This document shows, piece after piece, positions 10,201 to 21,774 of a stretch of 60,000 nucleotides of DNA (within the stretch, counting starts at the first letter, position 1; each line of letters begins with the position of its first letter). The translations under genes were made by a program, and so were the position numbers. Under the pieces are notes generated by a model. It made no database searches and was not told where the DNA came from. It saw nothing but the letters and a program-made list of their open reading frames with translations. The DNA lies in NCBI GenBank assembly GCA_949358305.1, contig OX442324.1, forward strand, positions 7,663,601 to 7,723,600, read 5' to 3'. This DNA comes from Strigamia acuminata. Taxonomy: Eukaryota; Arthropoda; Chilopoda; Geophilomorpha; Linotaeniidae.

Positions 10201-11162
10201 ATAGGAAGTCCAACGACTGCATCGCCTTTGCTCATCTCCTGCACACTTGGGAAGTAAATGTGTCCCAGTCGCTCATGCCAAAGTCTTGCCTCTTCTGGAT
10301 TTGACATCTTCTTAGTTGAAGTGATTGATTCTTGTTTCTTTTGTTCGCCAACATTAACTCTGTTGCTCTCCTTTAGCTTTAACTTGTCAAAGTCGGGTTT
10401 TTGATCGCTTAACTTGATGTAGTAGAGTCTATCCTTCTTCACTCCCTCCATCAATTGCCTCTTCAACTGTGGATCATAAATTTTGACAAGTCCAGAACCC
10501 ACGGCAACTTTGCATCTGGCTTCGTCGATGCACGGCCCCGACAATAAATTCCGTCTCAAGTCTGGCGCGTAATAAACTTTCTTCAATGTGATTGGGATCG
10601 TGTCATTTCCCACCAAACACATTATGCACACGTCTCCTACGCCCTGGATCTGGATTAGTGTCTTCTTATCCGCTTGGCTTATTGTTCCACTTGTTTCCTT
10701 GAAATTAAAGAATTGGTTTCTGTCTTTACAGAAATGCCCTGTTGCCCCGGTGTCATAAATCCAACAATTGTTGGCCGCGCTGCATTGCAGCATTTCCTCT
10801 TGACTTAATTCCGTGAGGAAACCGACATCCAGCATCTTGTTGTCCAATTCTTCTGCGGTATTTGTGTTCAAACTCGAGTTATTTGGTGCAAATTGCACTG
10901 TGCAATCCTTTGCCCAATGTCCTTGCTGGTTGCAGCGAAAACACGGCCCCCGTCCTGGTGATCCGGTCGTATTTCCTCGGAAATTCCTCGTGTTCTTGCC
11001 GCCTCGAAAATTCGATTTGCCGCCTCTTTGTCCGCCTCGACTATTCTGGCTATAATTTCCTTGTTGTTGTTGGGATTTCTGTGAATTATCGCTCGTTTTG
11101 GTGTTTGTGGCGCTCGTTCCCATGCTAAAAGCATCCACAATTGGCGCCTGGCCCGAAGCCAT
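7281..11162 (-). pseudogene. gag-pol: Copia C gag(partial)-pol, broken by two in-frame stops
   Basis: Minus-strand copia polyprotein lacking its 5' LTR and gag N-terminus. Order: gag tail with zinc knuckle CFRCNQQGHWAKDC, protease DTGATGH, integrase (HERLGHIY...CDVC, HMDVCG, IRTDNGMEF, NGVSERLNQT), a degenerate MBD-like block (about 8955-9110), reverse transcriptase (VQADVKCAYLY, YVDDIVVFG), and RNase H (YSDSDFANN, STMEAEYVAL) ending SVLNA. In-frame stops lie at 9720-9722 (TGA, early in the integrase C-terminal part) and 8103-8105 (TAA, after RT). The frame reopens in phase on both sides, so these are point nonsense mutations. The gag starts abruptly at the junction with D near 11160. Confidence 0.9.
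8955..9110 (-). other. MBD-like block in C (degenerate)
   Basis: Minus strand, between integrase and RT. Readable pieces are GQKDIEYTIEGYDKPKLRS and DVKRYC. The Asp and the R-S pair of the MBD signature remain, but the first Tyr position is Glu and the FDF end is lost. The weakest of the six copies. Confidence 0.4.
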
Positions 11163-14100
11163 TTTGTAAATAAATCAGCCAAATTCCACTTACTCGGAAT
11201 TTTCTCGATTGAAAAGTACTCCTTTTCGTACCAATCTCTTAAGAAATAATAACGGATTCGGATGTGCTTCGTCTTTGAGTTTTCTATGTCATTCTCCACA
11301 AATTGGATGGATGACAAGGAATCCGAATATACTATTGGTACATTAATGTAGTCAAATAAAACACAACTCTCAAATATGCTCGACAACCAATAGCCTTCTT
11401 GGACGGCGTGAACTAAAGCCAAGTACTCCGCTTCCATTGTACTGCAAGCCACCGAACTCTGTTTACGGCAACCCCAACTGATTAGCGCATCTCCCATAAA
11501 TAATGCAAATCCCCCAAAACTTTTGCAATGGCTGAGGTCCGTCGCCCGAGAAGCATCGGTGAAAATTCTCAAATCAGTATTTACACACTTTGACAAATTT
11601 ACACAGTAACTTTTCGTGTTTACGACGTATTGAGCAATCTGTAACAGCGCTTTAACGTGTTTCTGTGCAAAATTAGTATTAAATTGGGACATATAAATGA
11701 CGGAATATAATATATCCGGTCTCGTTCTGGATGCCAGGAACATTAAAGTCCCCACCAACGAGCGATATGGGAAATCCAAATTTTCACTCGACTCATTAGT
11801 GTTTCGATTGAACGTCGACCCTGCTGCAATGGGAACTTTAACTCTTGTATTTTGTTCAATGTTATATTTTACCGCCATTTTGTCTATAAAATGTTTTTGA
11901 TGTAGGCAAATCTTGCCATTGTCACGACTAAACTGTACCCCGAGTAATTTTGTAATTCTTCCCAAATCCACTATGTTGAACTTTTGTTTTATCAGGTCTA
12001 TCAACATGCGCTGCGTCTCAACGTCTTCCGCAAATAAAACCATGTCATCAACGTATATGAGGAGAACTGCACTGTGATTGAATGTGTATACGCAATTACA
12101 TCCAATCACCTTGGTAAAGCCCAAATCCAGTAGGCTGGTATTTAACTCTTCATACCACATCCTACCGGACTGGTGCAATCCGTATAGGGCTTTGTACAGA
12201 AGCCAGACATCCTCTGTTCCCGGCGTTTTAAATCCTTGCGGGATCTCCATATGGATTGGACAATCCAATTTGCCGTAGAGATACGCGCATTTGACATCCA
12301 AATGGACATCGACCCAACCACGCAAAATTACCAGCAAACAGAAAAATAGTCGTATTAGTGTGAAGTTCACGACTGGCGAGAATACTTCCGTGTAGTCGAC
12401 GCCTTGTGTTTGTCTGAACCCCTGTGCCACTATCCTCGCGCGGTATCACACAATGTTTCCGTGTTCATCCGGCTTCAATTTGTAGACCCACTTGTGACCT
12501 AAGACCTTGGCCTTAGGTCGTGGCACTTCCTCATACACCTCTCTCTCTTGTAAAGTTTCGATCTCCTCCTCTATCGCCTCAGTCCATTCTTTTGATTGAG
12601 GCGAGAATGTTGCTTCTTCGTAGGTTTTTGGCTGTGTAATAGCGCAATAAACACTAATTGGAGGCGTCGTCGCTAAGAGGATTGTTTCCATCGGTTCCTC
12701 GTCAGAAGATTGTACTATTGTATTGATGGGCTCTTTGATTGGAGTGAAATCAAATTTCGTAGGATTAAAGAAAATCCTGTTTCCCCTGCAGAATGCTTCA
12801 ATGTCCTTTTTCGTTTTTAAAGGCCCCGTCCCATCTGGTGCGTAGTACAACACATCTATCCTCCCTGCCGTCACACCCCCTTGCCTGGTTACCTGTTCTC
12901 TTTCCCACCCATCAGCATCGCTTGTTCGCGTGGCAATCCGTGGCTTTTTCGCCTTTGCCCCACCCTGAATTGGTTGTGTAGGGATGGGGGTCTGTGCCAC
13001 AGGTTGTGTGGAAATGGGAGCTTGTGCTACAGGTTGTATCTGTGGTGGAACCTGCCCAAGGGGTATTGGAACTTTACGTGTCACGGGAGGTGAACCCGGA
13101 GGTGTTGTATTTGGAGTTTTGTTTTGAAATTCCTGTTGGAATATCCCACTTTCATCTGAGTCATAGCCATTTGCATCTAGATTCGGTTGTTGAACATCTG
13201 GGTCCATTGTATTAAAGGACTTCCAGTCCCTGGACTCATCAATCACCAAGTGCTTTGTTTCAACAACCTCGTTCGTGACTGGATTCCAAACTCTGTAGCC
13301 CCTTGTTGTAAATGCATACCCAACAAGTATGCCTTTCCATGCTCTTGAATCAAGTTTGCTATTCCTTTTGGGTTTAGGGATATGTACGAAACACAATGAA
13401 CCAATGGCACGTAAATGCTTCACTGCCATATTTCTTTGTCTAAAATTAATATAAGGAATTTGCCCTTTCGCAAACAAATGTGGATATCTATTCTTTAGAT
13501 AGATGTAACTGACAGCCAATTCTGCCCACAAAATCCACGGCAAATTTGTATCCTCAATAATGGCACGCAGATTGTTCAAAATTGAACGGTTTAGTCTTTC
13601 TGCTACGCCGTTCATTTGGGCTGAATATGGATTTGTTCTCTGTGCACCAATTCCATTTTGTTGCAGAAAATCATTAAAGGCATTTCCACAAAATTCTCCA
13701 CCCCTATCTGTTCTTATTTCGTGGACTTTCCTATTTGAACGTCGCTCAATTCGTGCTAAAAATGTTTTAAATACTGGGAAAACCTCATCTTTTGTTTTTA
13801 ACGGAAACACCCAAGAAAATCGTGTAGCATTATCAACTATGCACAATAAATAACGTGCACCGCCCAATGACGTTGTGGGATTAGGTCCCCACACGTCTAA
13901 ATGTAGTAATTCGAGCGGTTCCCCTCGTTCACAATCATCTCTTACTTTGTAATTTGCTCGTGTCGATTTTGCTATCCTGCATGAATCACATGCAAAGTTA
14001 TTCAAACTCCCAGTAAAATCTAATCCCGTTGTCTCTTCGCTCTTTAATAACGCGGCCAACCCCTGCACGTGCATGTGTGCAAAACGTTTGTGCCACGTGT

Positions 14101-15547
14101 CTATTGAAACGGCAAAATTCTGCGACGTCGGGGATTGATTTAACATATCAACATTAATAGTGCCCTTATTCTGTAATTGCTCAATACGTTTCACAGGTTT
14201 TTCCCCTTCCAAAATCGAATTAGAATTTTTCACATTCATCGTAACGACATTTGAAATATTATCATTCTTAATAATCGTGCCTCTGACACGATACAGGCCA
14301 TCTGGTTGTCTATCTGCCAACAATAAACACTCTTTGTAATTCTTATAATAGACTTTCAGCACACCATTGTAAATATGCTGGTTAAAACCGGCCTCGTCAA
14401 TTTTCCCACTTGAAATCAAATTTCGTTTAAACCCCTGAACATAATAAACATTTATTAAGTCCACATGGTTGGTGATCCCATTAGCAATTGTGCCGATACA
14501 TACGGCACCACAGCCAGTTATACTAGCTGTGCCCTGACCCAATTGTAATTTAGTTGGAACCAATTGTTTAAAGCTCTGAAAATATTCCATTTTTCCACAC
14601 ACGTGGTCCGATGCTCCGGAATCCACAAACCATGCGTCCTCATCACAGGTATTTTCATTCGATTTCAAAGTGCATTCCCCCAAAAATGATGCATAAAATG
14701 CTCCACGCAGACCTCTACCGCGTTGGGACTGACCACGTCCTTTTCCACGTCCGCGTGTGCTGTCCTGTTGTTTTGTATTCGGACTTGTGCAATTTCGGGC
14801 AATGTGTCCCTTCTCGTGGCAATTATAACACAGAATATTTGAATGATTGTTTTTACCTGCTTTGTTGTCTTGTTTCCTTGATCCGTGTGGATTGTTGGAA
14901 GCGCTGACACTGAGCGCACTTGATTCCGTCGTGGAAACGTTAATTCCCGTCGTGTATCGACGTCGGGCGCTCTCGGCTAGCAGGGCAGCAGAAACCTTGT
15001 CAAATGTAAAGTCGCCATCGCTCCACTGGTATATGGCTTGCACTTGATGTTCAAAATCTTTGCGGATTCGATTTATTAATGTATAAGCTTTTACTTTATC
15101 ATTTGGTTCCTGCTTTATTGATTTTAATTCGTCCGCAGCCAATTCTACACGCGTTATGAACGTGTCGACTTCTTCTTTTTCTCCACAACGAATTGTGTAG
15201 AAATCTTCGAGGATTTTGGCGTTCCTTGCCACAGACGTGGGTTCGTAGAGCTTCTTTAGATAGTCTCACACCTCTTTAGACGTGTCGAGTTTCAGTAACG
15301 ACGGTTTCAGACGCGTTGCAACACTGTTGCATAAAATTCCACGCGCGCTGGCTTTGCGCTTCTCGAATTTCGCCAATTCCGTCGCAGCTGTTTCCTTGTC
15401 TGGATCTTTTATCGTTCCGTCGTGGAATCCCCACAGGTTCAACTCTTGAAGAAGCAGTTGGATATCCACTTTCCATGTTTCGTAATTGTTCTTATCAAGC
15501 GGTGGAATTCCTGCAGCCGCTGACGCCGAATTCACTTTGGTTGCCAT
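11163..15547 (-). pseudogene. gag-pol: Copia D gag-pol, 3'-truncated, two nonsense codons
   Basis: Minus-strand polyprotein starting at the ATG complementary to 15545-15547 (MATKVNSASAA). Seen in order: gag (NYETWKVDIQLLLQ), zinc knuckle CYNCHEKGHIARNC, protease DSGASDH, integrase (HKRFAHMH...CDSC, HLDVWGP, IRTDRGGEF, NGVAERLNRS), proline-rich spacer, MBD-like block, reverse transcriptase (HLDVKCAYLYG, YVDDMVLFA) and RNase H (FTDASRA, STMEAEYLAL). In-frame TGA codons lie at 15266-15268 (a conserved Trp position) and 12446-12448 (an Arg position in the R-Y-R-A-R motif). The frame is otherwise open. RNase H ends at ADLFTKW, where it joins element C. No 3' LTR is present. Confidence 0.9.
12747..12915 (-). 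other. MBD-like domain in D polyprotein
   Basis: Minus strand, between integrase and RT. Pieces: GWEREQVTRQGGVTAGRIDV, then LYYAPDG, KTKKDIEAFC and KFDFTP. The G-W-x-R-E start, T-A-G-[KR]-x-D-V centre and F-D-F end are the MBD frame. The R-S contact pair is K-T here. Confidence 0.65.
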
Positions 15548-15597
15548 TTTCCCGTCGTATCGTCGCTATTTTTTGTCGATATCGGGTTTTAGCAAAA

Positions 15598-15613
15598 CCA
15601 TCCTCTGCTACCA
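15598..15613 (-). promoter_or_regulatory. D primer binding site
   Basis: Minus strand reads TGGTAGCAGAGGATGG directly after the LTR end, a perfect 16-base complement of the 3' end of eukaryotic initiator tRNA-Met including CCA. D therefore uses the tRNA 3' end, unlike B and F, which use the internal half-tRNA site. Confidence 0.85.
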
Positions 15614-16355
15614 TGTAGGACAACCACAAAATAAACTATGTTGCAGTGGAAGAGCCGTAAAACAAACGTTGAATGGGTGTCCTATCCGTGTTGAAACCGG
15701 TGTCAGTCGCATGGGCTGCCTCGCGATACACGCCGTACGTATCGGTAACGTCGCACGTATCCGTAACGTCGTCGGAATTCACTCGATACCGTGCAGTCAC
15801 ACCGGCAATTGATAACAATAAATTAATAAATGTATATGTAATTGTTTTGTACTCACGTGTGAAAATATCACACAATCACTGACGTTGTCCGCATCTACAC
15901 ATTGTTCCGTTGAATCGACTATCGTAGGTGTATTCTGTTTATCCACTTGCGTTCTCCTCAAAGTGTTGTTCTGTGTAGGTGAGAAAAACTAGCTAAGTTG
16001 GAGAAAATAGCCCTAGTTTGATGCATATCTAATTAGGTGAGATGCGAGCAAATAAACACACGTTTTGTCAATTTGAAAACATAAAACATGTGAAGTTTTT
16101 ATTCACGGATTAAAAACAGTTCAAATCACCACTTTTACATGTGATCTGATTCGTATAGGATAAATCATTACAAAATGTGATGTCATGGATTGCAAGACAT
16201 CAATCAACTAAATATAACAACATGAGGGCGACATTTCACAGCACGTTGCGCCCACAGGTGTCAGAAGTTAAACAAATCGTATAACACTTCATATATATCG
16301 AAAATAAATATTATTAATGACATTTCGACTTTTGTAATATACATTATGTCCAACA
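15614..16355 (-). repeat. Copia D 5' LTR
   Basis: Minus-strand stretch starting TGTTGGACATAATG at 16355 and ending TCCTACA at 15614, next to the primer binding site. About 742 bp, longer than the other copia LTRs here. The start is inferred from the TGTTGG terminus only, because the partner LTR is missing. Short open frames inside it are not taken as genes. Confidence 0.5.
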
Positions 16356-16507
16356 TTAATTGTAACAACGAAATATATTAAACATTCCGATATATACATT
16401 ACACTTGTAATCTGAAAAAGATTTAATCACATAAACAATTATTTTCACTGTTGTAATAAACCAAAACAACTCAATCGATGCGGGATATTGACATATGATG
16501 TAACATT
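16356..16507. other. Short AT-rich spacer between D and G
   Basis: Lies between D's LTR start and the first recognisable integrase codons of G. No feature recognised. Confidence 0.3.
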
Positions 16508-19500
16508 GACGACGCGACGCGATACACCTGGATCACGCCTTTAGCTCAAAAATCCCAAGTCTTCTCATGCTTCAAGGAAATCGTCGCCAGGGTCGAGCGC
16601 GTTGCGAACACGCGCATCAAAGCCATTCGATCAGATAGGGGCGGCGAATTCATGTCCAATGAATTTCAACAGTACTTGAAGGAAAAGGGGATCCAGGGGC
16701 AGCGAACAAATCCGTCAAGCCCTCAAATGAACGGCACAGCCGAAAGAATTAACCGGACAATGGTTGACCACATTAGAGCTGTATTGCAGGAGACACAACT
16801 TCCGGCAGGTTTATGGGCTGAACTCGCTGTTAACTTCGCCTACATCAAAAATCGAAGTCCACACTCTCGTTTGAACAACCAAGTGCCATACATACTTTGG
16901 CGTCAACGTGCCCTTTCTTTACGTCACTTGAGGAAGATTGGATCCAAGTGCTGGGTGCACTTTACTGCACCGGGACGCAGAAAGCTCGACCCCTGTGTCT
17001 GGGAAGGTTTGCTCGTAGGCTACGCCACTGGCACACGTGGTTACCGCATATGGAATCCTGTGGACAATAGCGTAACGGAATCAACTTATGTTCGCATTGA
17101 TGAACATCAATCTTATAAAAGGACATTGAGAAGTCAAAATGGTCATCGCAACCAAATCTTCGAGGAACCCGACGTTGGTCAACAACAACATGTGTCATTT
17201 GACGATAACGTTCACTATTTAGATTGGCCAAAAGCCGACACTGATGGGGATTCATCGAGTGCATCGGATGACGATGATGATGACGACGATGATGGGAATG
17301 GATCGGTTTCGAAATCGATATCCATCCCACTAGTGCACATTTCCCCACTCAGGACACCCGAACGTCAATTAGTCGAAGCGTGTGCACTGAAAGGACCGGA
17401 TTCTGCGAGTTTGGGACGAGCAACATCGTACCCAATCCTTTATCAAGAGGAAGGGCAGGATACCGATGAAGATGTTGCACAGATCGTTGATGAGGCAATT
17501 CAACCAGAAGGTGCTGAATTACCGGAAACTCGATCCGGACATGCCTCAGAAGAATCGCAAGTCAGTTCACCCGGGCTTTCACCGCCCGGTTCACCATTAC
17601 GTTTTGTCACGACACGTAGAAGAGCTGGCCAAAATATCCTGCACCACACGATGCCAATCTTCGATCAGGGTGCAATGTCTCCATTACCCCAAGGTGCCAC
17701 ATTTGTCGAAGCCCCCTCGGCCGGCAGAACATCTTTCTTCTGGCGTTATATCGGTGGTGATACGGTCTTCCGTCGATGGGTTCGCGAAGAACATTTGCGA
17801 AAGGATCAACGACCCGGTTGCATCGATACCGATGTATACTATTTTCCGGAACCGAATCTCCGACTTAGATCCAGAAAAGAGGTTGAAGATTTTTGTGTTA
17901 TGAATGATCTCCCATACGATTCGGAACTCTTCTTTTTCGGAAGCATAGAACATACAATACCTACGATTCCCGCAGCTAGACATGTCGTTCATCTTTGCCG
18001 TACGGAAACATTATCGTATGCAGAAATTCCGAAATTTCAAGACGCTCCGAAATGGCGTGAAGCCATCGATGAAGAATTGGGGACATTTAAGGAAAGGCAG
18101 ATTTATCAAGAAGTTCCGAGGCCGCCCGATACTACAGTTTTAGGCTGTAAATGGATTTTCAAGTTGAAATCGGACGTGACCGGAAAAGTAACCCGATATC
18201 GTGATCGACTCGTCGCGCAAGGCTTCCGCCAAACCATCGGGATTGATTACGACGAGGTTTTTAGCCCAGTTGTGAATTTTGTCTTGATCCGACTGTTCTT
18301 CTGTCTTCTAGTCGTCCTCAGAGGATGGAAAGATGCTCACCTCTACGTCAAATGTGCATACCTGTATGGGGACCTGAAGCACAAGGTATACATGCGCATC
18401 CCCGCAGGTGCAACCTGTACGAATCCCAACAACGTATGGTTGCTCATCAAATCTCTTTATGGTCTTCACCAGAGTGGGAGACAATGGTACGAAAAATTGG
18501 ATGAGACCCTTTGAGCCCTCGGTTTACGGAAGATGCCTGCGTGCAATTGTGTGTACATTTACGGCAATTGTGCAGTAATGCTGGTGTACGTCGATGACAT
18601 TGTTCTGTTCTACGCTTCCGACACCGTATTAGCCCGGATCATTCGACTTATCTCGTCCAAATTCGACATCGTTAACCTTGGTCCCATCACGAAGCTATTG
18701 GGCGTCGAGTTCATCCGAGACACTGGTCGAACCTTCATCACGCAACGCGCCTACATTGCAAAGCTCGTTAAGAAGTTCGAGGTCTCTATCAATCGCCTCG
18801 TGAAGGTTCCCGTCACACCCGGGACGACACTCGTAAAAGGATCAACCGATAATCTACCGGACTTTCCTTACCGATCTCTCATCGGTTCACTTCTGTTTCT
18901 TGCGTCGAGAACACGCCCCGACATCTTATTTTCGGTTATTTCGCTAAGCCAATTCAACACATGTTACGACAAGACGCATATCCCAGGCCTCCTCCAAGTC
19001 CTTCAATACGTGGCCAACACTATCGACTATCGCATGAACTTTCAGGCTGCAATTCTAGCCAGCTGTGGGCTTTTACGGATGCGTCGTGGGCGAGCGAAGC
19101 AGCAACGTCTCTAAGTTTCGGCGGCTATATCAACTTTATCGGAAATGTGCCAATTGGCTGGTCGTGCCGAAAACAGTCAACGGTTGCATGTTCCACCATG
19201 GAAGCGGAATTTATCGCCCTGGTGGAATGTGTGAAAGAATCCTTCTGGCTCGACAACATCTACACCGAATTTCCGATTCTCGACAGGCAATCCCGACCGA
19301 TCATCTATTTCGACGCTCTCGCGGCTATCCAGTTTACTTCAAATGACGTGGAGAATTCAAAGACCAAACATATCCGCGTCAAATATCATTGGCTACGAGA
19401 GTGGTATACGGCGGGATGTTTCGACCTTCATAAAGTATCCGGTGAACAGAACGTTGCGGACATTTTCACCAAATGGCTTAGTTCCGAACGTTTGAAATCG

Positions 19501-19526
19501 TTGATCTCCAAGATTTTTCGACACTG
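16508..19526 (+). pseudogene. pol: Copia G pol, 5'-truncated, inactivated
   Basis: Begins inside the integrase core (DDATRYTWITPL) and keeps IRSDRGGEF, QMNGTAERINRT, an acidic Asp-rich spacer (about 17268-17295), an MBD-like block, reverse transcriptase and RNase H. Three lesions are visible: motif A of reverse transcriptase reads HLYVKCAYLYG, so the catalytic Asp is Tyr (codon 18344-18346); a TGA at 18512-18514; and a frameshift near 19045, after which RNase H (FTDASWAS, STMEAEFIAL) continues in another frame to the stop at 19525-19527. YVDDIVLF is intact. gag, protease and 5' LTR are absent. Confidence 0.9.
17770..17942 (+). other. MBD-like domain in G
   Basis: Between integrase and RT. 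Pieces: RRWVREEHLRKD, then CIDTDVYYFPEPNLRLRSRK, VEDFC and ELFFFGS. It keeps the Asp, first Tyr and R-S pair that contact methyl-CpG in canonical MBDs, although the element itself is dead. Confidence 0.6.
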
Positions 19527-19745
19527 AATTCACCGTGACTTTATCGTGACAATCCTATTTTATTTTCCGGATTGCGAGGATCATCGAGTTCCAGTGGGAA
19601 TATTCGGGCTTTCGTAGCGTTCTTCAATAACAGTACCCGGCTCGATGATTCGACTTTATTATTTCATTTCTCAATCTCATATGCACTGTAATTCCAGTAT
19701 ACGTTTATCGTTTCCCCTGATTCTATCTCCATCGAAAGGGGGAAT

Positions 19746-20069
19746 TGTTGGTCTAAAGAATTTCCGTAGTTGTCGATGTGATACAGAATCACATTTGATC
19801 TTTAATTTGTTTATTATCTCGATGTAATTATCATTTTCGGTTTATATCTTATGTTATTTAACATTTTCGGATATTTGTATTTATTCCATGTATTTAACTA
19901 TGCAGTACCATGCATTCTCTAACTATACTTTGTATTTCCACCTTTTTTTTTACTTTATGTAATGCTTGATTATGACACCAGGTGTCACACTTGCACTTTT
20001 CCACCATCCAAGATGGCCGCACACACGTTTGTGTGCTTTTTCCCACATCTCACCTTAAGAAAGGATTCA
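19746..20069 (+). repeat. Copia G 3' LTR (end uncertain)
   Basis: Starts TGTTGGTCTAAAG immediately after the polypurine tract cgaaagggggaat. The stretch 19527-19745 is G's 3' untranslated tail. AAGATGGCC at 20010-20018 sits where the other copia LTRs carry AAGATGGCG, about 75-90 bp before the LTR end, which suggests an end near 20069 (GATTCA). There is no second copy to fix it. Confidence 0.55.
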
Positions 20070-20932
20070 ATTTGTAAGCTTTTTATCATTTATATTAAAT
20101 GTTTATCATTTTAAAGTGTTTAGTATTCATTTAGAGCACCTTCTGTGCTATTTAGGCGCACATAAGCGGTATTTTACCGCGCGCACGTCTCTCGTTCGCG
20201 ACAACGTCGTCATTACGTCCGTGTCGGCGACACGGCGCCCGTTTAACGCGCTTTCACATTCGGCTACGCCGATATTCTGCTGCTTTCCTCTGCTACAAAA
20301 TTTACATTGTGTAATCGTATCCCTTACCTTATTTTGTTTTGCGCATTTATTTGCGCCCTATTCCTAAAAAAGGTATCCAATCCGAATAAAACCCCCTGTT
20401 CGTAAGATAAATTCTCTTATGACGTTCTTTATTTGTATTATTTTTCGTGTTTAAAATTATCTGCGTAGAAAAAAGGTAAAATATTTTTATTGTGATGAAT
20501 TGAATTGAAAGTGTATAGCCTCGAGTCCGACCTAACCTAAAAAGATTTAGTCTGCGTTCTCCCCGTGACTGTCGTGTGTTTAGTTCGTCTTGTCTTCGTC
20601 CATGAAATTATTGGTCTTTATCCGTTGAATTTTATACAGTTTTCTTTAAAAATTATGCCTAACCTTACTGATTTATAATTTTCATTTACAAGTCGGTCGT
20701 TGATTTATTTTGAGCTTCCTGATGAGTTAATTTTTGTTATCCTATTATTTAATGTCGATCCCGAATAGCCATAATCATCATATTTAATCAAGAGTATGTT
20801 AATCTAGACACTTATTTCGTATGTTAACCAAGATTGTATTTATTCAAGAGTATTGTTGTATTTATCTAAGTGAGTCTCTCTCTCTCTTTGCCTTTATTCA
20901 GCAACTATAATAAAGGTTTAAGGGGAGGGGGA
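20070..20932. other. Unassigned stretch with two hairpins, ending in a polypurine tract
   Basis: No gene seen. It contains the inverted repeats GCGGTATTTTACCGC (20166-20180) and CCGTGTCGGCGACACGG (20219-20235), a (TC)n run near 20875, and ends in ggtttaaggggaggggga, a polypurine tract directly before the gypsy LTR at 20933. The right part is therefore probably the 3' non-coding end of a lost gypsy element. Confidence 0.4.
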
Positions 20933-21606
20933 TGTTACGGGCACGTCTACCCGCCTATTTTTAATTTAGAATAACCCGATCTTATTTCTTATAATATTTT
21001 CTCATTTCTCTCACTTGTGATGACTCATCTCAATTGCTCATCTTCATTTAATGAATGCACAATCTGGACGATGCGCATATCATTATTCTTAACAATCGAA
21101 CTCTTATCTCCACCTTTCCACCCCTTTCTCTAATTGATTTGACCAGTCACGTGACTGAGCTTTCCTCTTTCCAATCATCCTAAGTTTAATCACTTCTTCT
21201 TATGCTTTCTATCGGTTAACACCATTTTCCTATAGCAACATTTAGATCTAGTCCTCTTATTATTTGCGCCTTCAACAAGCGCCTCCACAGCTAACCCTAT
21301 TGCGCCCTTTTTCATGCCGCCATTTTTTATATTATCACTGCCCGATGATATCCCCTTCCACTTTAGGTTAATATCATCGTGCTTTCATTCTTTTACGACT
21401 ACAACACCCGCCGTAAGCAAGGAACCGACCAATATAAATAATGTTAGTCAAAACGCGAGTATTAGGTTCTCTGAGTCTTCGGATGTCCATATATGAAAGA
21501 GACAACGTTTAGGAGAATCTAAGAACTTTGCCCATTCCTATTGCGCAAATTAGATTTTGCGCGATATTGTTTAGAATTAATTATACCAACAGAATTAATC
21601 GTGACA
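20933..21606 (+). repeat. Ty3/gypsy family-P 3' LTR
   Basis: 674 bp, TGTTACGGGCACG...TTAATCGTGACA, preceded by a strong polypurine tract. It is similar in length and in scattered blocks (ACGGGCA near the start, AATATAAATAATGT, CGAACTTTGCCCA near the end) to the LTR at 36195-36865, so it is the same family but well diverged. Confidence 0.7.
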
Positions 21607-21774
21607 TAATGTTAGTCAAAACGCGAGTATTAGGTTCTCTGAGTCTCCGGATGTCCATATTTGAAAGAGACAACGTTTAGGAGAATCTACGAACTTTGCC
21701 CATTCCTATTGCGCGAATTAGATTTTGCGCGATATTTGTTAGAATTAATTATACCAACAGAATTAATCGTGACA
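21439..21774 (+). repeat. Tandem duplication of the LTR end, 2 x 168 bp
   Basis: The last 168 bp of the gypsy LTR (21439-21606) are repeated directly at 21607-21774 with a few substitutions and one-base gaps. Both copies end TTAATCGTGACA. Confidence 0.9.

Noticed and set aside
11697-13215. Plus-strand open frames opposite element D
   Set aside because: They are antisense shadows of the minus-strand gag-pol.
12446-15268. TGA at a Trp position in D, suggesting a genetic code in which TGA is read as Trp
   Set aside because: Another TGA in the same element stands at an Arg position, and intact elements B and H use TGG for Trp and end at TAG. Ordinary nonsense mutations explain it.
17466-17903. 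145-aa plus-strand frame overlapping G pol
   Set aside because: Shadow frame of the copia polyprotein.
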